Assembly (NCBI RefSeq): GCF_027158205.1
Contig: NZ_JAPVLU010000002.1
Span: 182,094 to 246,093 of the forward strand
Direction: 5' to 3'
DNA length: 64,000 nt
DNA from: Streptomyces sp. H39-S7
Lineage (GTDB): Bacteria > Actinomycetota > Actinomycetes > Streptomycetales > Streptomycetaceae
Part shown: in pieces, positions 9,786 to 19,820 of the stretch
Numbering within the stretch: position 1 is the first letter of the stretch
Layout: every line of letters begins with the position of its first letter
Made by a program: the position numbers and the translations under genes
The notes under the pieces: generated by a model
The model's input: only the letters and a program-made list of their open reading frames with translations
What the model was told of the DNA's origin: nothing
Databases searched by the model: none

Positions 9786-9934
9786 GCGACCCGGCCCGGC
9801 CCGGCCGCCGGGCGGTCGGCGTCCGCGCCACGTTCCGCCGTTCGCCGAAGTGTGCGATGCGCCCCAGGGACAGAGAATGCGAGGGCGGGCGGATGAAGCA
9901 CGCATACGGGCGATAACGGATATACGGAGGCTTC

Positions 9935-10723
9935 ATGGACAAGCGGACAGTGACCTGTGAGTTCCTGGGCACGCTGCTGCTCGTCTTCTTCGCCGTCGGT
10001 TCCGCGGTGCTGGCCGGGGAGTACATCGGCACCCTCGGCATCGCCCTGGCCTTCGGCTTCATGCTGCTGGCGCTGGCCTACACGTTCGGCCCGATCTCCG
10101 GCTGCCATGTGAACCCGGCCGTCACCCTCGGCATGCTGGTCGCCGGGCGGATCAACGTCAGGACGGCCGTCGAGTACTGGATCGCCCAGCTGCTGGGCGC
10201 CATCGCCGGGGCCGCGCTGCTCTTCCTGGTGGCCAAGCAGGTGCCGGGGCTGCGGACCAGCGGGGCGTTCGGCACCAACGGCTACGGCAGCCGGTCCGCG
10301 GTCGGCATCAACACCGGGGGCGCGTTCGTCGTCGAGGTGGTGCTGACGTTCCTGCTGGTGTTCGTGGTGCTCGCCGTCACGCACAAGGTGGCCGTGATCG
10401 GCTTCGACGGTCTGCCCATCGGCCTCGCGCTCGCCGTGGTCCACCTGGTCGGCATTCCGCTGACCGGTACGTCGGTGAACCCGGCGCGCAGTCTCGGCCC
10501 GGCCCTGTTCGCGGGCGGGGCGGCGCTGTCGCAGCTCTGGCTGTTCATCGTGGCGCCGCTGATCGGCGGCGCGCTGGCGGCGCTGGTGCACCACGTGACC
10601 CATCCGCCGCAGGCCGCCCGGCACGGCGGCCTGCGGGTGGACGACCTGGCCGACCGGACCGCCGGCGTGGCCGACGACCCGGGGCCGGACAAGCCGGGGC
10701 CGGACAAGCCGAAGGCGACCTGA
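9935..10723 (+). CDS. Aquaporin/MIP-family channel
   Basis: A 262-residue integral membrane channel. Both half-helix pore motifs are present: CHVNPAVTLG after the second helix and TSVNPARSLGP after the fifth, with six transmembrane helices between and around them. The second NPA followed by Arg is the selectivity-filter residue. It resembles AqpZ-type water channels more than GlpF because the loops are short. The polar C-terminal tail of about 45 residues contains a GPDKPGPDKP repeat. GGAGG lies four bases before the ATG. Confidence 0.9.
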   Translation: MDKRTVTCEFLGTLLLVFFAVGSAVLAGEYIGTLGIALAFGFMLLALAYTFGPISGCHVNPAVTLGMLVAGRINVRTAVEYWIAQLLGAIAGAALLFLVAKQVPGLRTSGAFGTNGYGSRSAVGINTGGAFVVEVVLTFLLVFVVLAVTHKVAVIGFDGLPIGLALAVVHLVGIPLTGTSVNPARSLGPALFAGGAALSQLWLFIVAPLIGGALAALVHHVTHPPQAARHGGLRVDDLADRTAGVADDPGPDKPGPDKPKAT

Positions 10724-10795
10724 CGCGCTCGCGCCCGGCCGCCCCGGTGGTCCCGTCCGTGCCCCCGCCTCGGCTGCAGGGCTCGGCTGGAGGGC

Positions 10796-11149
10796 TCAGC
10801 TGTAGACGGGCCCGGTGAACTTCTCGCCGGGGCCGTGGCCGGGCTCGTCCGGCACCAGGGAGGCCTCGCGGAAGGCCAGCTGCAGCGACTTCAGGCCGTC
10901 CTTCAGCGGGGCGGCGTGGTAGGTGCTGATCTCCGGCGCGCCGGCGGCGACCAGGCCGGCCAGCGCGGTGATCAGCTTCCGGGCCTCGTCCAGGTCCTTG
11001 TGTTCCGGACCCTCCTCGGCGAGGCCCAGGTTGACGGCCGCCGCGCTCATCAGGTGGACCGCTACCGTGGTGATGACCTCGACCGCGGGGACGTCCGCGA
11101 TGTCGCGGGTCATCGCGTCGAAGTCGGGGCTCTCGTTCTCGTCACTCAT
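10796..11149 (-). CDS. DUF1844 family protein
   Basis: A 117-residue acidic cytosolic protein matching the DUF1844 pattern, in which a helical core (VITTVAVHLMSAAAVNLGLAE) is followed by DLDEARKLITALAGLVAA. In streptomycetes this small protein is regularly encoded just upstream of and divergent from infC, as here. The function is unknown. The ATG at 11149 is preceded by GAGG; a GTG nine bases upstream is possible. It converges on the aquaporin gene. Confidence 0.8.
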   Translation of the reverse strand: MSDENESPDFDAMTRDIADVPAVEVITTVAVHLMSAAAVNLGLAEEGPEHKDLDEARKLITALAGLVAAGAPEISTYHAAPLKDGLKSLQLAFREASLVPDEPGHGPGEKFTGPVYS

Positions 11150-11215
11150 GGCCCTCACGATAGGCGACCGCCCGGCAGGGGGACGCGACGGGTGCGGTCG
11201 GGTACCGCGCGCCGA

Positions 11216-11245
11216 TTACGGGCTTCCCCAGGTCACTGGTATGCT
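11216..11245 (+). promoter_or_regulatory. Candidate promoter of the infC operon
   Basis: TATGCT at 11240-11245 makes a fair -10 element, with a weak -35 TTACGG 18 bases upstream. It lies about 300 bases before infC, leaving room for the structured leader. Confidence 0.4.
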
Positions 11246-11392
11246 TGCAAATCGACCGGTCGGACACACCTGTGCCCGGCCCACAAGTGGAGGCTCCGAT
11301 CTCCCACCCGACCGACCGAGAGGTTGGCGGGTCCGGTCAGGCAGCGTTCTCCGGTGGATGGTTTCCCCCGGAGGCCGAACGCGCTGCCCGAT

Positions 11393-11466
11393 GCGCCCCG
11401 CGGTGTTCCGTGGCGGTGCTCCCGGTTTTGAGGAGCTCTGCCTGTGACCTGTATGGGGCGTTTTTT
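11393..11466 (+). promoter_or_regulatory. Attenuator-like leader of infC
   Basis: Within the untranslated leader of about 300 bases, GCGCCCC (11393-11399) can pair with GGGGCG (11455-11460), which is followed directly by six T residues. This gives an intrinsic-terminator-like structure with inner hairpins between the arms. Position and form recall the L20-responsive leaders upstream of infC-rpmI-rplT in Firmicutes. The resemblance is functional inference, since I see no primary-sequence match to that RNA family. Confidence 0.5.
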
Positions 11467-11547
11467 GCGTTCTGTTACAGGGGTCGGACGACCAGACGTT
11501 ACGCGGCTGTCCGCCAGGCGGCCGCGTGGTGCAACCGAGGAGGCCCC

Positions 11548-12294
11548 ATCAGCGCCGAGCCCCGCATCGTCGAGCCTCGCATCAACGACCGCATTCGCGT
11601 CCCCGAGGTGCGACTCGTCGGTCCCAGTGGTGAGCAGGTCGGCATCGTGCCGCTTGCCAAGGCCCTGGAGCTTGCGCAGGAATACGACCTCGACCTGGTC
11701 GAGGTCGCAGCGACCGCACGTCCGCCCGTGTGCAAGCTCATGGACTACGGGAAGTTCAAGTACGAATCGGCCATGAAGGCCCGTGAGGCGCGCAAGAACC
11801 AGGCGCACACGGTCATCAAGGAGATGAAACTCCGGCCGAAGATCGACCCGCACGACTACGACACCAAGAAGGGCCACGTCGTCCGCTTCCTGAAGCAGGG
11901 CGACAAGGTCAAGATCACGATCATGTTCCGTGGTCGCGAGCAGTCCCGCCCCGAACTGGGCTTCCGACTGCTGCAGCGGCTGGCGTCCGACGTGGAGGAA
12001 CTCGGCTTCATCGAGTCGAATCCGAAGCAGGACGGCCGAAACATGATCATGGTTCTCGGTCCTCACAAGAAGAAGACCGAAGCGATGGCCGAAGCCCGCG
12101 AGGCAGCGGCCGTCCGCAAGGCCGAGCGTCAGGGCTACGGCTCGGACGACGACTCGGAGGAGCAGGACGAGTCCGTCGACGGCACCGTCGAGAACTCCGA
12201 GGCTTCCGATGAGTCCGCCGAGGCGCCCGCCGCCGAAGCGCCGGTCGTCGACGAGGCTGAGAAGCCCGCTGACAAGCCGGTCGAAGGCAACTGA
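11548..12294 (+). CDS. infC: Translation initiation factor IF-3, AUC start
   Basis: The 248 residues contain the full IF-3 signature: [35 protein letters not shown] and the C-terminal [32 protein letters not shown] and [14 protein letters not shown]. An acidic tail of about 50 residues follows. IF-3 binds the 30S subunit and proofreads start codons. No ATG, GTG or TTG lies in frame anywhere near the conserved N-terminus; GAGGAGG ends four bases before ATC, so AUC is the likely start. Rare AUU/AUC/AUA starts in infC of other bacteria allow IF-3 to repress its own translation. It heads the infC-rpmI-rplT operon. Confidence 0.93.
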   Translation: MSAEPRIVEPRINDRIRVPEVRLVGPSGEQVGIVPLAKALELAQEYDLDLVEVAATARPPVCKLMDYGKFKYESAMKAREARKNQAHTVIKEMKLRPKIDPHDYDTKKGHVVRFLKQGDKVKITIMFRGREQSRPELGFRLLQRLASDVEELGFIESNPKQDGRNMIMVLGPHKKKTEAMAEAREAAAVRKAERQGYGSDDDSEEQDESVDGTVENSEASDESAEAPAAEAPVVDEAEKPADKPVEGN

Positions 12295-12348
12295 GACCGC
12301 GTAGGACCCCGGAGCACCGTTCCGGGATGGAAGACAGTACTGACGCTC

Positions 12349-12373
12349 TCCGTCCGCACCTGTGGCGGACGGG
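12349..12373 (+). promoter_or_regulatory. Hairpin between infC and rpmI
   Basis: CCGTCCGC (12350-12357) pairs perfectly with GCGGACGG (12365-12372) shortly before the GAGGAG of rpmI. It may be an attenuator, a processing site or a translational control structure; the sequence does not decide. Confidence 0.35.
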
Positions 12374-12402
12374 AGGGCCAGCGACGAGGAGACTACGGCG
12401 AC

Positions 12403-12597
12403 ATGCCGAAGAACAAGACGCACAGCGGTGCCAGCAAGCGCTTCAAGGTCACCGGCAGCGGCAAGATCATGCGTGAGCGCGCCGGCCGTCGTCACCTGCT
12501 CGAGCACAAGCCGTCGAGCAAGACGCGCCGCCTCGCCGGCACGGTCGTCCTGGCCAAGGCCGACACCAAGAAGATCAAGAAGCTTCTCGGTCTGTGA
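12403..12597 (+). CDS. rpmI: 50S ribosomal protein L35
   Basis: A 64-residue basic protein beginning [20 protein letters not shown] and containing [16 protein letters not shown] and KIKKLLGL, diagnostic of bL35. The length is exactly that of the family. It is the middle gene of the conserved infC-rpmI-rplT operon, about 110 bases after infC. GAGGAG lies upstream of the ATG, though farther than usual. Confidence 0.97.
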   Translation: MPKNKTHSGASKRFKVTGSGKIMRERAGRRHLLEHKPSSKTRRLAGTVVLAKADTKKIKKLLGL

Positions 12598-12708
12598 CAG
12601 CCGCGCCCCATCGTCCGTGAGGACGCCGAGGGGCGCGACGTCCAACCGGGATCCCATCGCTTTCGGCCCGCGTGAGTCCCCCCGCGGTCCCCTACAAGGA
12701 GTTATCAA

Positions 12709-13092
12709 GTGGCACGCGTCAAGAGGGCTGTAAACGCCCACAAGAAGCGCAGGGCAATCCTCGAAGCGGCGAAGGGTTACCGCGGTCAGCGCTCGCGCCT
12801 GTACCGCAAGGCCAAGGAGCAGGTCACCCATTCCCTGGTCTACAACTTCAACGACCGCAAGAAGCGCAAGGGCGACTTCCGTCGGCTGTGGATCCAGCGC
12901 ATCAACGCCGCTGCCCGTCAGAACGACATGACGTACAACCGCCTCATCCAGGGTCTGAACGCCGCCAACATCGAGGTGGACCGCAAGATCCTCGCTGAGC
13001 TGGCCGTCAACGACCCCAACGCCTTCGCGGCGCTGGTCGAGGTCGCCAAGAAGGCGCTGCCGACGGACGTCAACGCGCCCAAGGCCGCCTGA
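12709..13092 (+). CDS. rplT: 50S ribosomal protein L20
   Basis: The 127-residue bL20 starts [20 protein letters not shown] and contains [20 protein letters not shown] and [20 protein letters not shown]. bL20 binds 23S rRNA early in 50S assembly, and in several bacteria it represses its own operon by binding the leader. The start is GTG with AAGGAG seven bases upstream. A strong hairpin follows the gene, suggesting the operon ends here. Confidence 0.97.
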   Translation: MARVKRAVNAHKKRRAILEAAKGYRGQRSRLYRKAKEQVTHSLVYNFNDRKKRKGDFRRLWIQRINAAARQNDMTYNRLIQGLNAANIEVDRKILAELAVNDPNAFAALVEVAKKALPTDVNAPKAA

Positions 13093-13148
13093 GAACGACG
13101 CGACGGGGTACTGCCGGGGTCGCCCCGAGTGATCCCCCCGCAGTCCCC

Positions 13149-13175
13149 GGACCCGCAGGCTGAGCCTGCGGGTCC
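13149..13175 (+). terminator. Hairpin terminator after rplT
   Basis: A perfect 12-bp stem GGACCCGCAGGC / GCCTGCGGGTCC with a 3-base loop lies about 60 bases after the rplT stop codon. Confidence 0.7.
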
Positions 13176-13251
13176 GTGTGCTGTCCCGCGCCCAGGGCCT
13201 GTCCGGCCGAACGCCACCTTCCCGGATCCACCCCAGAAGCGAGCACTCCGC

Positions 13252-14115
13252 ATGGCGAGCCCCGAGCCCGAGCTGACCTCCTTGCGATCCCCGCGTGTCA
13301 CGGCGGCCCACCGCCTGGCCAAGCGCAGCTTCCGCGGCAAGGAGCGACGGTTCATCGCCGAGGGCCCGCAGGCGGTCAGGGAGGCCATCGGCCACCCCGG
13401 TGGCCCCGCCGGACGCACCCTCGTCGAGCTCTACGCGACCCCCGAGGCCGCCGAGCGCCATGCCGGCATCGTCGCGGCCGCGCGCGCGATCGGGGCCCCG
13501 GTGCTCACCGCCACCGACGAGGTCGTCGCCGAGATCTCCGACACCGTCACCCCGCAGGGCATCGTCGGCATCTGCCGCTTCCTGGACTCGCCGTTCGAAG
13601 AGATCCTGGCGTCGGGACCCCAGCTGGTCGCGGTCCTCGCGCACGTCCGCGACCCCGGCAACGCCGGGACGGTGCTGCGCTGCGCGGACGCGGCCGGCGC
13701 CGACGCGGTGATCCTCACCGACGCCTCCGTCGACCTGTACAACCCCAAGTGCGTCCGCGCCTCGGTCGGCAGCCTCTTCCACCTGCCCGTCGCCGTCGGG
13801 GTGCCCGTCGAGAAGGTCGTGGCCGGTCTGCGCGCGGCGGGAGTGCGGCTGGTCGCCGCCGACGGAGCCGGGGTACGGGACCTGGACGCCGAACTCGACG
13901 AGGGCACCATGGGCGGCCCCACCGGCTGGATCTTCGGCAACGAGGCCTGGGGCCTGCCGGAGGAGACCCGCGCGCTCGCGGACGAGGTGGTGCGCGTTCC
14001 GATCCACGGCAAGGCCGAGAGCCTCAACCTCGCAACGGCCGCCGCCGTGTGCCTCTACGCCTCCGCCCGGGCGCAGCGTGCGCCCGGAGGGTGCCGCTCC
14101 GTCACATCCAGCTAG
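13252..14115 (+). CDS. TrmH/SpoU-family 23S rRNA 2'-O-methyltransferase (TsnR-like)
   Basis: A 287-residue knotted methyltransferase. The three SpoU motifs are clear: VRDPGNAGTVLRCADAAGAD, GWIFGNEAWGLPEE and VPIHGKAESLNLATAAAV. An N-terminal substrate-binding domain (RLAKRSFRGKERRFIAEGPQ) precedes them. The enzyme would use S-adenosylmethionine to methylate a ribose in 23S rRNA or tRNA. Its place directly after rplT is conserved in streptomycetes and suits a ribosome-assembly role. The ATG at 13252 keeps the conserved start; longer readings upstream run through the rplT terminator. Confidence 0.88.
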   Translation: MASPEPELTSLRSPRVTAAHRLAKRSFRGKERRFIAEGPQAVREAIGHPGGPAGRTLVELYATPEAAERHAGIVAAARAIGAPVLTATDEVVAEISDTVTPQGIVGICRFLDSPFEEILASGPQLVAVLAHVRDPGNAGTVLRCADAAGADAVILTDASVDLYNPKCVRASVGSLFHLPVAVGVPVEKVVAGLRAAGVRLVAADGAGVRDLDAELDEGTMGGPTGWIFGNEAWGLPEETRALADEVVRVPIHGKAESLNLATAAAVCLYASARAQRAPGGCRSVTSS

Positions 14116-14158
14116 TAGGGTTGCGGCCCGGGGGAGCCCTGAGAAGGGGGGTGCGGGG

Positions 14159-15289
14159 ATGGACGTCGCGGCTACCGGGAGCACCACGCGTGCCACGCTC
14201 GCGGACTGGGCGGCGGGCCTGGGCGAGTACGGCCTGACGCCCGACGACCTTCCCGACGGACTCGTCGTCGCGGACGAGGACGGCCGGGTCATCTGCTTCA
14301 ACGCCGCCGCCGCCCGCATCACCGCGCTGCACCCGGCCGACGTGCTGGGCGCGCCCATCGAGCGGGCGCTGCCGCTGGAGGACCTCGAAGGCCGCCGCTG
14401 GTGGTCGCTGACCGACCCGTACCAGGGGCTCGCGATCAGGGTGGGCCAGCCGGAACGGAACCTGCTGCTGCCCGGCGGCCGTGAGGTGCTGGTCTCCGCG
14501 CGGTATGTGCGCACCCACCCGACCGGGCCGGTCCGCCGGCTCGTCGTCGCCCTGCGCGGCACCGAGGCGCGGCGCCGCACGGAGCGCAGCCACGCCGAGC
14601 TCATCGCCACCGTCGCGCACGAGCTGCGCTCGCCCCTCACCTCGGTCAAGGGGTTCACGGCCACCCTGCTGGCCAAGTGGGAGCGGTTCACCGACGACCA
14701 GAAGAAACTGATGCTGGAGACCGTCGACCAGGACGCCAACCGCATCACCCGGCTCATCGCGGAGCTGCTCGACATCTCCCGGATCGACTCCGGCCGCCTG
14801 GAGGTGCGCCGGCAGCCGATCGACGTCGCCGCGATGGTGCTGCGGCACGTGGAGTCGCACGTGGCCGCCGGGCAGTCCAGGGAGCGCTTCCGGATCGACG
14901 TCACCCAGCCGCTGCCCGCCCTGTGGGCGGATCCCGACAAGATCGACCAGATCCTCGGCAACCTGCTGGAAAATGCGGTGCGGCACGGCGAAGGACAGGT
15001 CACCATCGAGCTGGCGCCCTCCTTCCTGAGCGCCCCCGACAAGGACCGCGCGGAAGGTACGGCACTGACGGTGAGCGACGAGGGCCCCGGCATCCCCGAG
15101 GAGTCGATGAGCCGCGTCTTCACCCGCTTCTGGCGGGGGAGCAAGCGCGGCGGCACCGGCCTGGGCCTCTACATCGTCAAGGGCATCGTCGAGGCGCACG
15201 GCGGGACGATCGCGGTCGGCCGCGCTCCCGGCGGCGGCGCCCAGTTCCGATTTATCCTGCCCGTCGGGGCGCCGGCGTTCATGGCCTGA
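14159..15289 (+). CDS. Orphan PAS-domain sensor histidine kinase
   Basis: The 376 residues have no transmembrane helix. A PAS domain occupies about residues 30-130 (LPDGLVVADEDGRVICFNAAA). HisKA follows at about 145-210 with the phospho-acceptor His in ATVAHELRSPLTSVKGFTA, then HATPase_c with the N box NLLENAVRHG, G1 DEGPGIPEE and G2 GGTGLGLYIVKG. No response regulator is adjacent, so it is an orphan kinase between the rRNA methylase and pheS. A purine-rich stretch (GAGAAGGGGGG) precedes the ATG. The signal and partner are unknown. Confidence 0.9.
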   Translation: MDVAATGSTTRATLADWAAGLGEYGLTPDDLPDGLVVADEDGRVICFNAAAARITALHPADVLGAPIERALPLEDLEGRRWWSLTDPYQGLAIRVGQPERNLLLPGGREVLVSARYVRTHPTGPVRRLVVALRGTEARRRTERSHAELIATVAHELRSPLTSVKGFTATLLAKWERFTDDQKKLMLETVDQDANRITRLIAELLDISRIDSGRLEVRRQPIDVAAMVLRHVESHVAAGQSRERFRIDVTQPLPALWADPDKIDQILGNLLENAVRHGEGQVTIELAPSFLSAPDKDRAEGTALTVSDEGPGIPEESMSRVFTRFWRGSKRGGTGLGLYIVKGIVEAHGGTIAVGRAPGGGAQFRFILPVGAPAFMA

Positions 15290-15319
15290 GCCATGGCCCT
15301 TCCGGTCCGACGGGCGTGA

Positions 15320-16548
<1,229 letters not shown>

Positions 16549-16549
<1 letters not shown>

Positions 16550-19074
16550 TGCGGATCCCGCTTTCTTGGCTGCGGGAGTACGTCGACCTGCCCGCCGGCG
16601 AAACCGGCCGTGACGTCCAGGCCAAGCTCATTTCCTCCGGCCTCGAGGTCGAGACCGTCGAGCAGCTCGGCGCCGGCCTGACCGGCCCGCTGGTGGTCGG
16701 CAAGGTCCTCACCATCGAGGAGCTGGAGGGCTTCAAGAAGCCGATCCGCTTCTGCACGGTCGACGTCGGCACCGCCAACGGCACCGGTGAGCCGCAGGAG
16801 ATCGTCTGCGGCGCCCGGAACTTCGCCGTCGGCGACAAGGTCGTCGTGGTGCTGCCCGGGGCGACGCTGCCCGGCGACTTCAAGATCGCCGCGCGCAAGA
16901 CCTACGGCCACACCTCGCACGGCATGATCTGCTCGGCCGCCGAGCTGGGCATGGGCGACGACCACGACGGCATCATCGTGCTGCCGCCGGAGCACGAGGC
17001 CGGCACCGACGCCATCGCGCTGCTGGAGCTCGTCGACGAGGTGCTCGACATCGCCGTCACCCCGGACCGGGGCTACTGCCTGTCGATGCGCGGTGTCGCT
17101 CGCGAGACCGCCATCGCCTACGGGATCTCGCTGAGCGACCCCGCGCTGCTCGACGTGCCGTCGCCGAACGCCTACGGCTACCCGGTCAAGGTGGGCGACC
17201 CCGTCGGCTGCGACCGCTTCACCGCCCGCACCGTGGTCGGCCTCGACCCCGAGGCCCGCTCGCCGATCTGGCTGCAGCGCAGGCTGCAGAAGGCCGGCAT
17301 GCGGCCGATCGGCCTGGCCGTGGACGTCACCAACTACGTGATGCTGGAGCTCGGTCAGCCGCTGCACGCCTATGACCGGGCCCGGGTCGACGGCCCGATC
17401 GGCGTCCGCCGCGCGCAGCCCGGCGAGAAGCTCACCACGCTCGACGGCGCCAAGCGGGTGCTCGACGCCGAGGACCTGGTGATCACCGACAACAGCGGTG
17501 TGATCGGTCTGGCCGGCGTCATGGGCGGCGCCAACACCGAGATCGCGGACGCCGTGCGCGACGAGACGACGGGCGAGGTGCGCGGCACCACCGACGTCGT
17601 CATCGAGGCCGCGCACTTCGCGCCGGTCGCGATCGCCCGCACCGCCCGCCGGCACAAGCTGTCCTCCGAGGCGTCCAAGCGCTTCGAGCGCGGCACCGAC
17701 CCGCAGGCCACGTCCGCCGCCGCACAGCGCACGGCCGACCTGCTGGTGCTGCTCGCGGGCGGCACCGCGGAGCCGGGCGTCACGGAGGTCATCTCCCCGT
17801 CGGCCCCGCGCTCGATCTCCATCCCGGCCGACCACCCGGACCGCGTCGCGGGCACCGAGTACGGCCGCGAGACCGTGGTGCGCCGGCTGCAGGAGGTCGG
17901 CTGCGACGTCTACGGCTCCGACGAGCTCGTCGTCACCGTGCCGAGCTGGCGTCCGGACCTCACCGACCCGAACGACCTCGCGGAAGAGGTCATCCGGCTG
18001 GAGGGGTACGAGAACCTGCCGTCGACGCTGCCCAAGCTGCCGTCGGGCCGCGGTCTGACCGGATCGCAGCAGCTGCGCCGCCGGGTCGGCCGCGCGCTGG
18101 CCGGCGCCGGCTACGTCGAGGTGCAGAACACGCCGTTCCTCGGCGAAGCCGCCTTCGACCAGCTCGGCCTGGACGCGGACGACGCGCGCCGCCGCACCGT
18201 CAAGCTCGTCAACCCGCTCTCCGACGAGGAACCGGCGATGCGCACGACGCTGCTGCCGGGGCTGCTGGGCACGCTGCGCCGCAACATCGGACGGGGCGCG
18301 CACGATCTGGCCCTGTTCGAGACCGGCCTGGTCTTCCGCCCCACCGGCGACGAGTCGGCGCCGCCGCGGCTGCCGGTCGACCGCCGGCCCACCGACGAGG
18401 AGATCGCGGCCCTGAACGCCGCGCTGCCCGAGCAGCCGCGCCGGGTGGCCGTCGCCCTGTCCGGCGCGCGCGAGCAGGCCGGCGTCTGGGGCAAGGGGTA
18501 CGCGGCGAGCTGGGCGGACTCCGTCGAGGCGGCACGCACCGTCGCCCGCGAGGCCGGGGTCGAGCTGATCGTCCGCCAGGACCAGCACGCCCCGTTCCAC
18601 CCGGGCCGCTGCGCGGCGCTGCTCGCCGTCGTGGAGGGCGAGGAGATCCTGGTCGGCCACGCCGGTGAACTGCACCCGCGGGTCCTCAAGGCGCTGCACC
18701 TGCCGGACCGGACCTCCGCCATGGAGCTCGACCTGGACCGGGTGGAGCGGGCCTCCTCCGGTCCGGTGCCGGCGCCCCGGGTGTCCACCTTCCCGGTGGC
18801 CACGCAGGACGTCGCCCTGATCACCGACGCGTCCGTACCGGCCGCCGAGGTGGAGGCCGCACTGCGCTCCGGCGCCGGTGACCTGCTGGAATCGCTGCGG
18901 CTGTTCGACATCTACACCGGTGAGCAGGTGGGCGAGGGCAGGAAGTCCCTCGCCTACGCCCTCCGCTTCCGGGCCGCCGACCGCACGCTGACGGCCGAGG
19001 AGACGACCGCCGCCCGCGACGCCGCCGTCGCCGCGGCCACCGCGGCCACCGGCGCGGTCCTGCGCGGCGCGTGA
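16549..19074 (+). CDS. pheT: Phenylalanine--tRNA ligase beta subunit
   Basis: The 841-residue beta subunit is full length. It begins [15 protein letters not shown] and carries the tRNA-binding (EMAP-like) domain at about 40-160 with [17 protein letters not shown], the B3/B4 editing domain with [14 protein letters not shown], the B5 DNA-binding-like domain, the pseudo-catalytic core ([20 protein letters not shown]) and the C-terminal ferredoxin-fold anticodon-binding domain ([17 protein letters not shown]). It charges tRNA-Phe together with PheS and removes mischarged Tyr. It is translationally coupled to pheS and followed by a strong terminator. Confidence 0.96.
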
Positions 19075-19098
19075 GCGCCAGGGCCTGACCGAACGCCG

Positions 19099-19132
19099 AT
19101 GGGGCGCACCCGAATCTCCGGGTGCGCCCCAT
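19099..19132. terminator. Strong hairpin terminator after pheT
   Basis: A perfect 14-bp stem ATGGGGCGCACCCG / CGGGTGCGCCCCAT with a 6-base loop, followed by TTTC, lies between the convergent pheT and NTF2-like genes and could act in both directions. Confidence 0.85.
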
Positions 19133-19172
19133 TTCGTCGGTCCTGGCCCGGTCAAGGGCCGCGAACCCGGGC

Positions 19173-19532
19173 CTACTCACGGGATTCCGGCCGGTCCAGG
19201 ATGCGCAGCCAGCTGCCGTCCGGCTGACGGCGTGCCACCTGGGCGCGGCCGCCGGTGCCGTCGGCGGAGCGGGTCGCGGTCAGCGCCAGATCGCCGTTGA
19301 CCAGTGTGGGCAACGGGTCTTCCAGCGTGAAGCGCGGTGCCTGCCGCAGCAGCTGCTCGATGACGCCGCGGATCGCCTCCCGGCCGACGGTCTCGCTGCC
19401 GGGCGGGAATCCCAGCACGGCGCCGGGCTCGTAGAGCGCGGCGACCCCTTCGGCGTCGCCCGCGTTCGCCCGCTCCACGAAGAGCCGGGCCAGGTCCTCG
19501 GGGTGTGCGGCGGCTTCTCGGGTGGTGGTCAT
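19173..19532 (-). CDS. NTF2-like (SnoaL/YybH-type) small protein
   Basis: A 119-residue cytosolic protein with the cone-shaped NTF2-like pattern: LARLFVERANAGDAEGVAAL, then YEPGAVLGFPPGSE, then REAIRGVIEQLL, and a C-terminal sheet ending WLRILDRP. Family members include ketosteroid-isomerase-like enzymes and many proteins of unknown role. No catalytic Asp/Tyr set can be assigned. The ATG is preceded by GAGGAGGGC. It converges on pheT. Confidence 0.75.
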   Translation of the reverse strand: MTTTREAAAHPEDLARLFVERANAGDAEGVAALYEPGAVLGFPPGSETVGREAIRGVIEQLLRQAPRFTLEDPLPTLVNGDLALTATRSADGTGGRAQVARRQPDGSWLRILDRPESRE

Positions 19533-19820
19533 GGTGTTCGCCCTCCTCGTGACGTTCGCCGGATGATGCGTTCCTCCTTCTCAGGGTGCGGCGCTCGGAG
19601 GCAGAAGTCGAAGACATAGATCGTATGAGGGACAGAAGTATGCGTTATGCGTCAGCGCCTGTCTGTGGCACGGGGTTTCTTCGCTCGATCGAGTGATTCT
19701 GTAGGGCGGGCCGTCGCGCGTGAGGTATGGATCGACAGAATCGGTCACGACGCGGGGCCCGTTCCTGTGGAGGCGTACCGTCGCCCACCGCGCCAACGGC
19801 TGCGAGGGGGAGCCGGCGGG

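Noticed and set aside
11233..15156. A 1,307-codon minus-strand ORF opposite infC-rpmI-rplT and the kinase
   Set aside because: It is the antisense reading of five well-defined genes.
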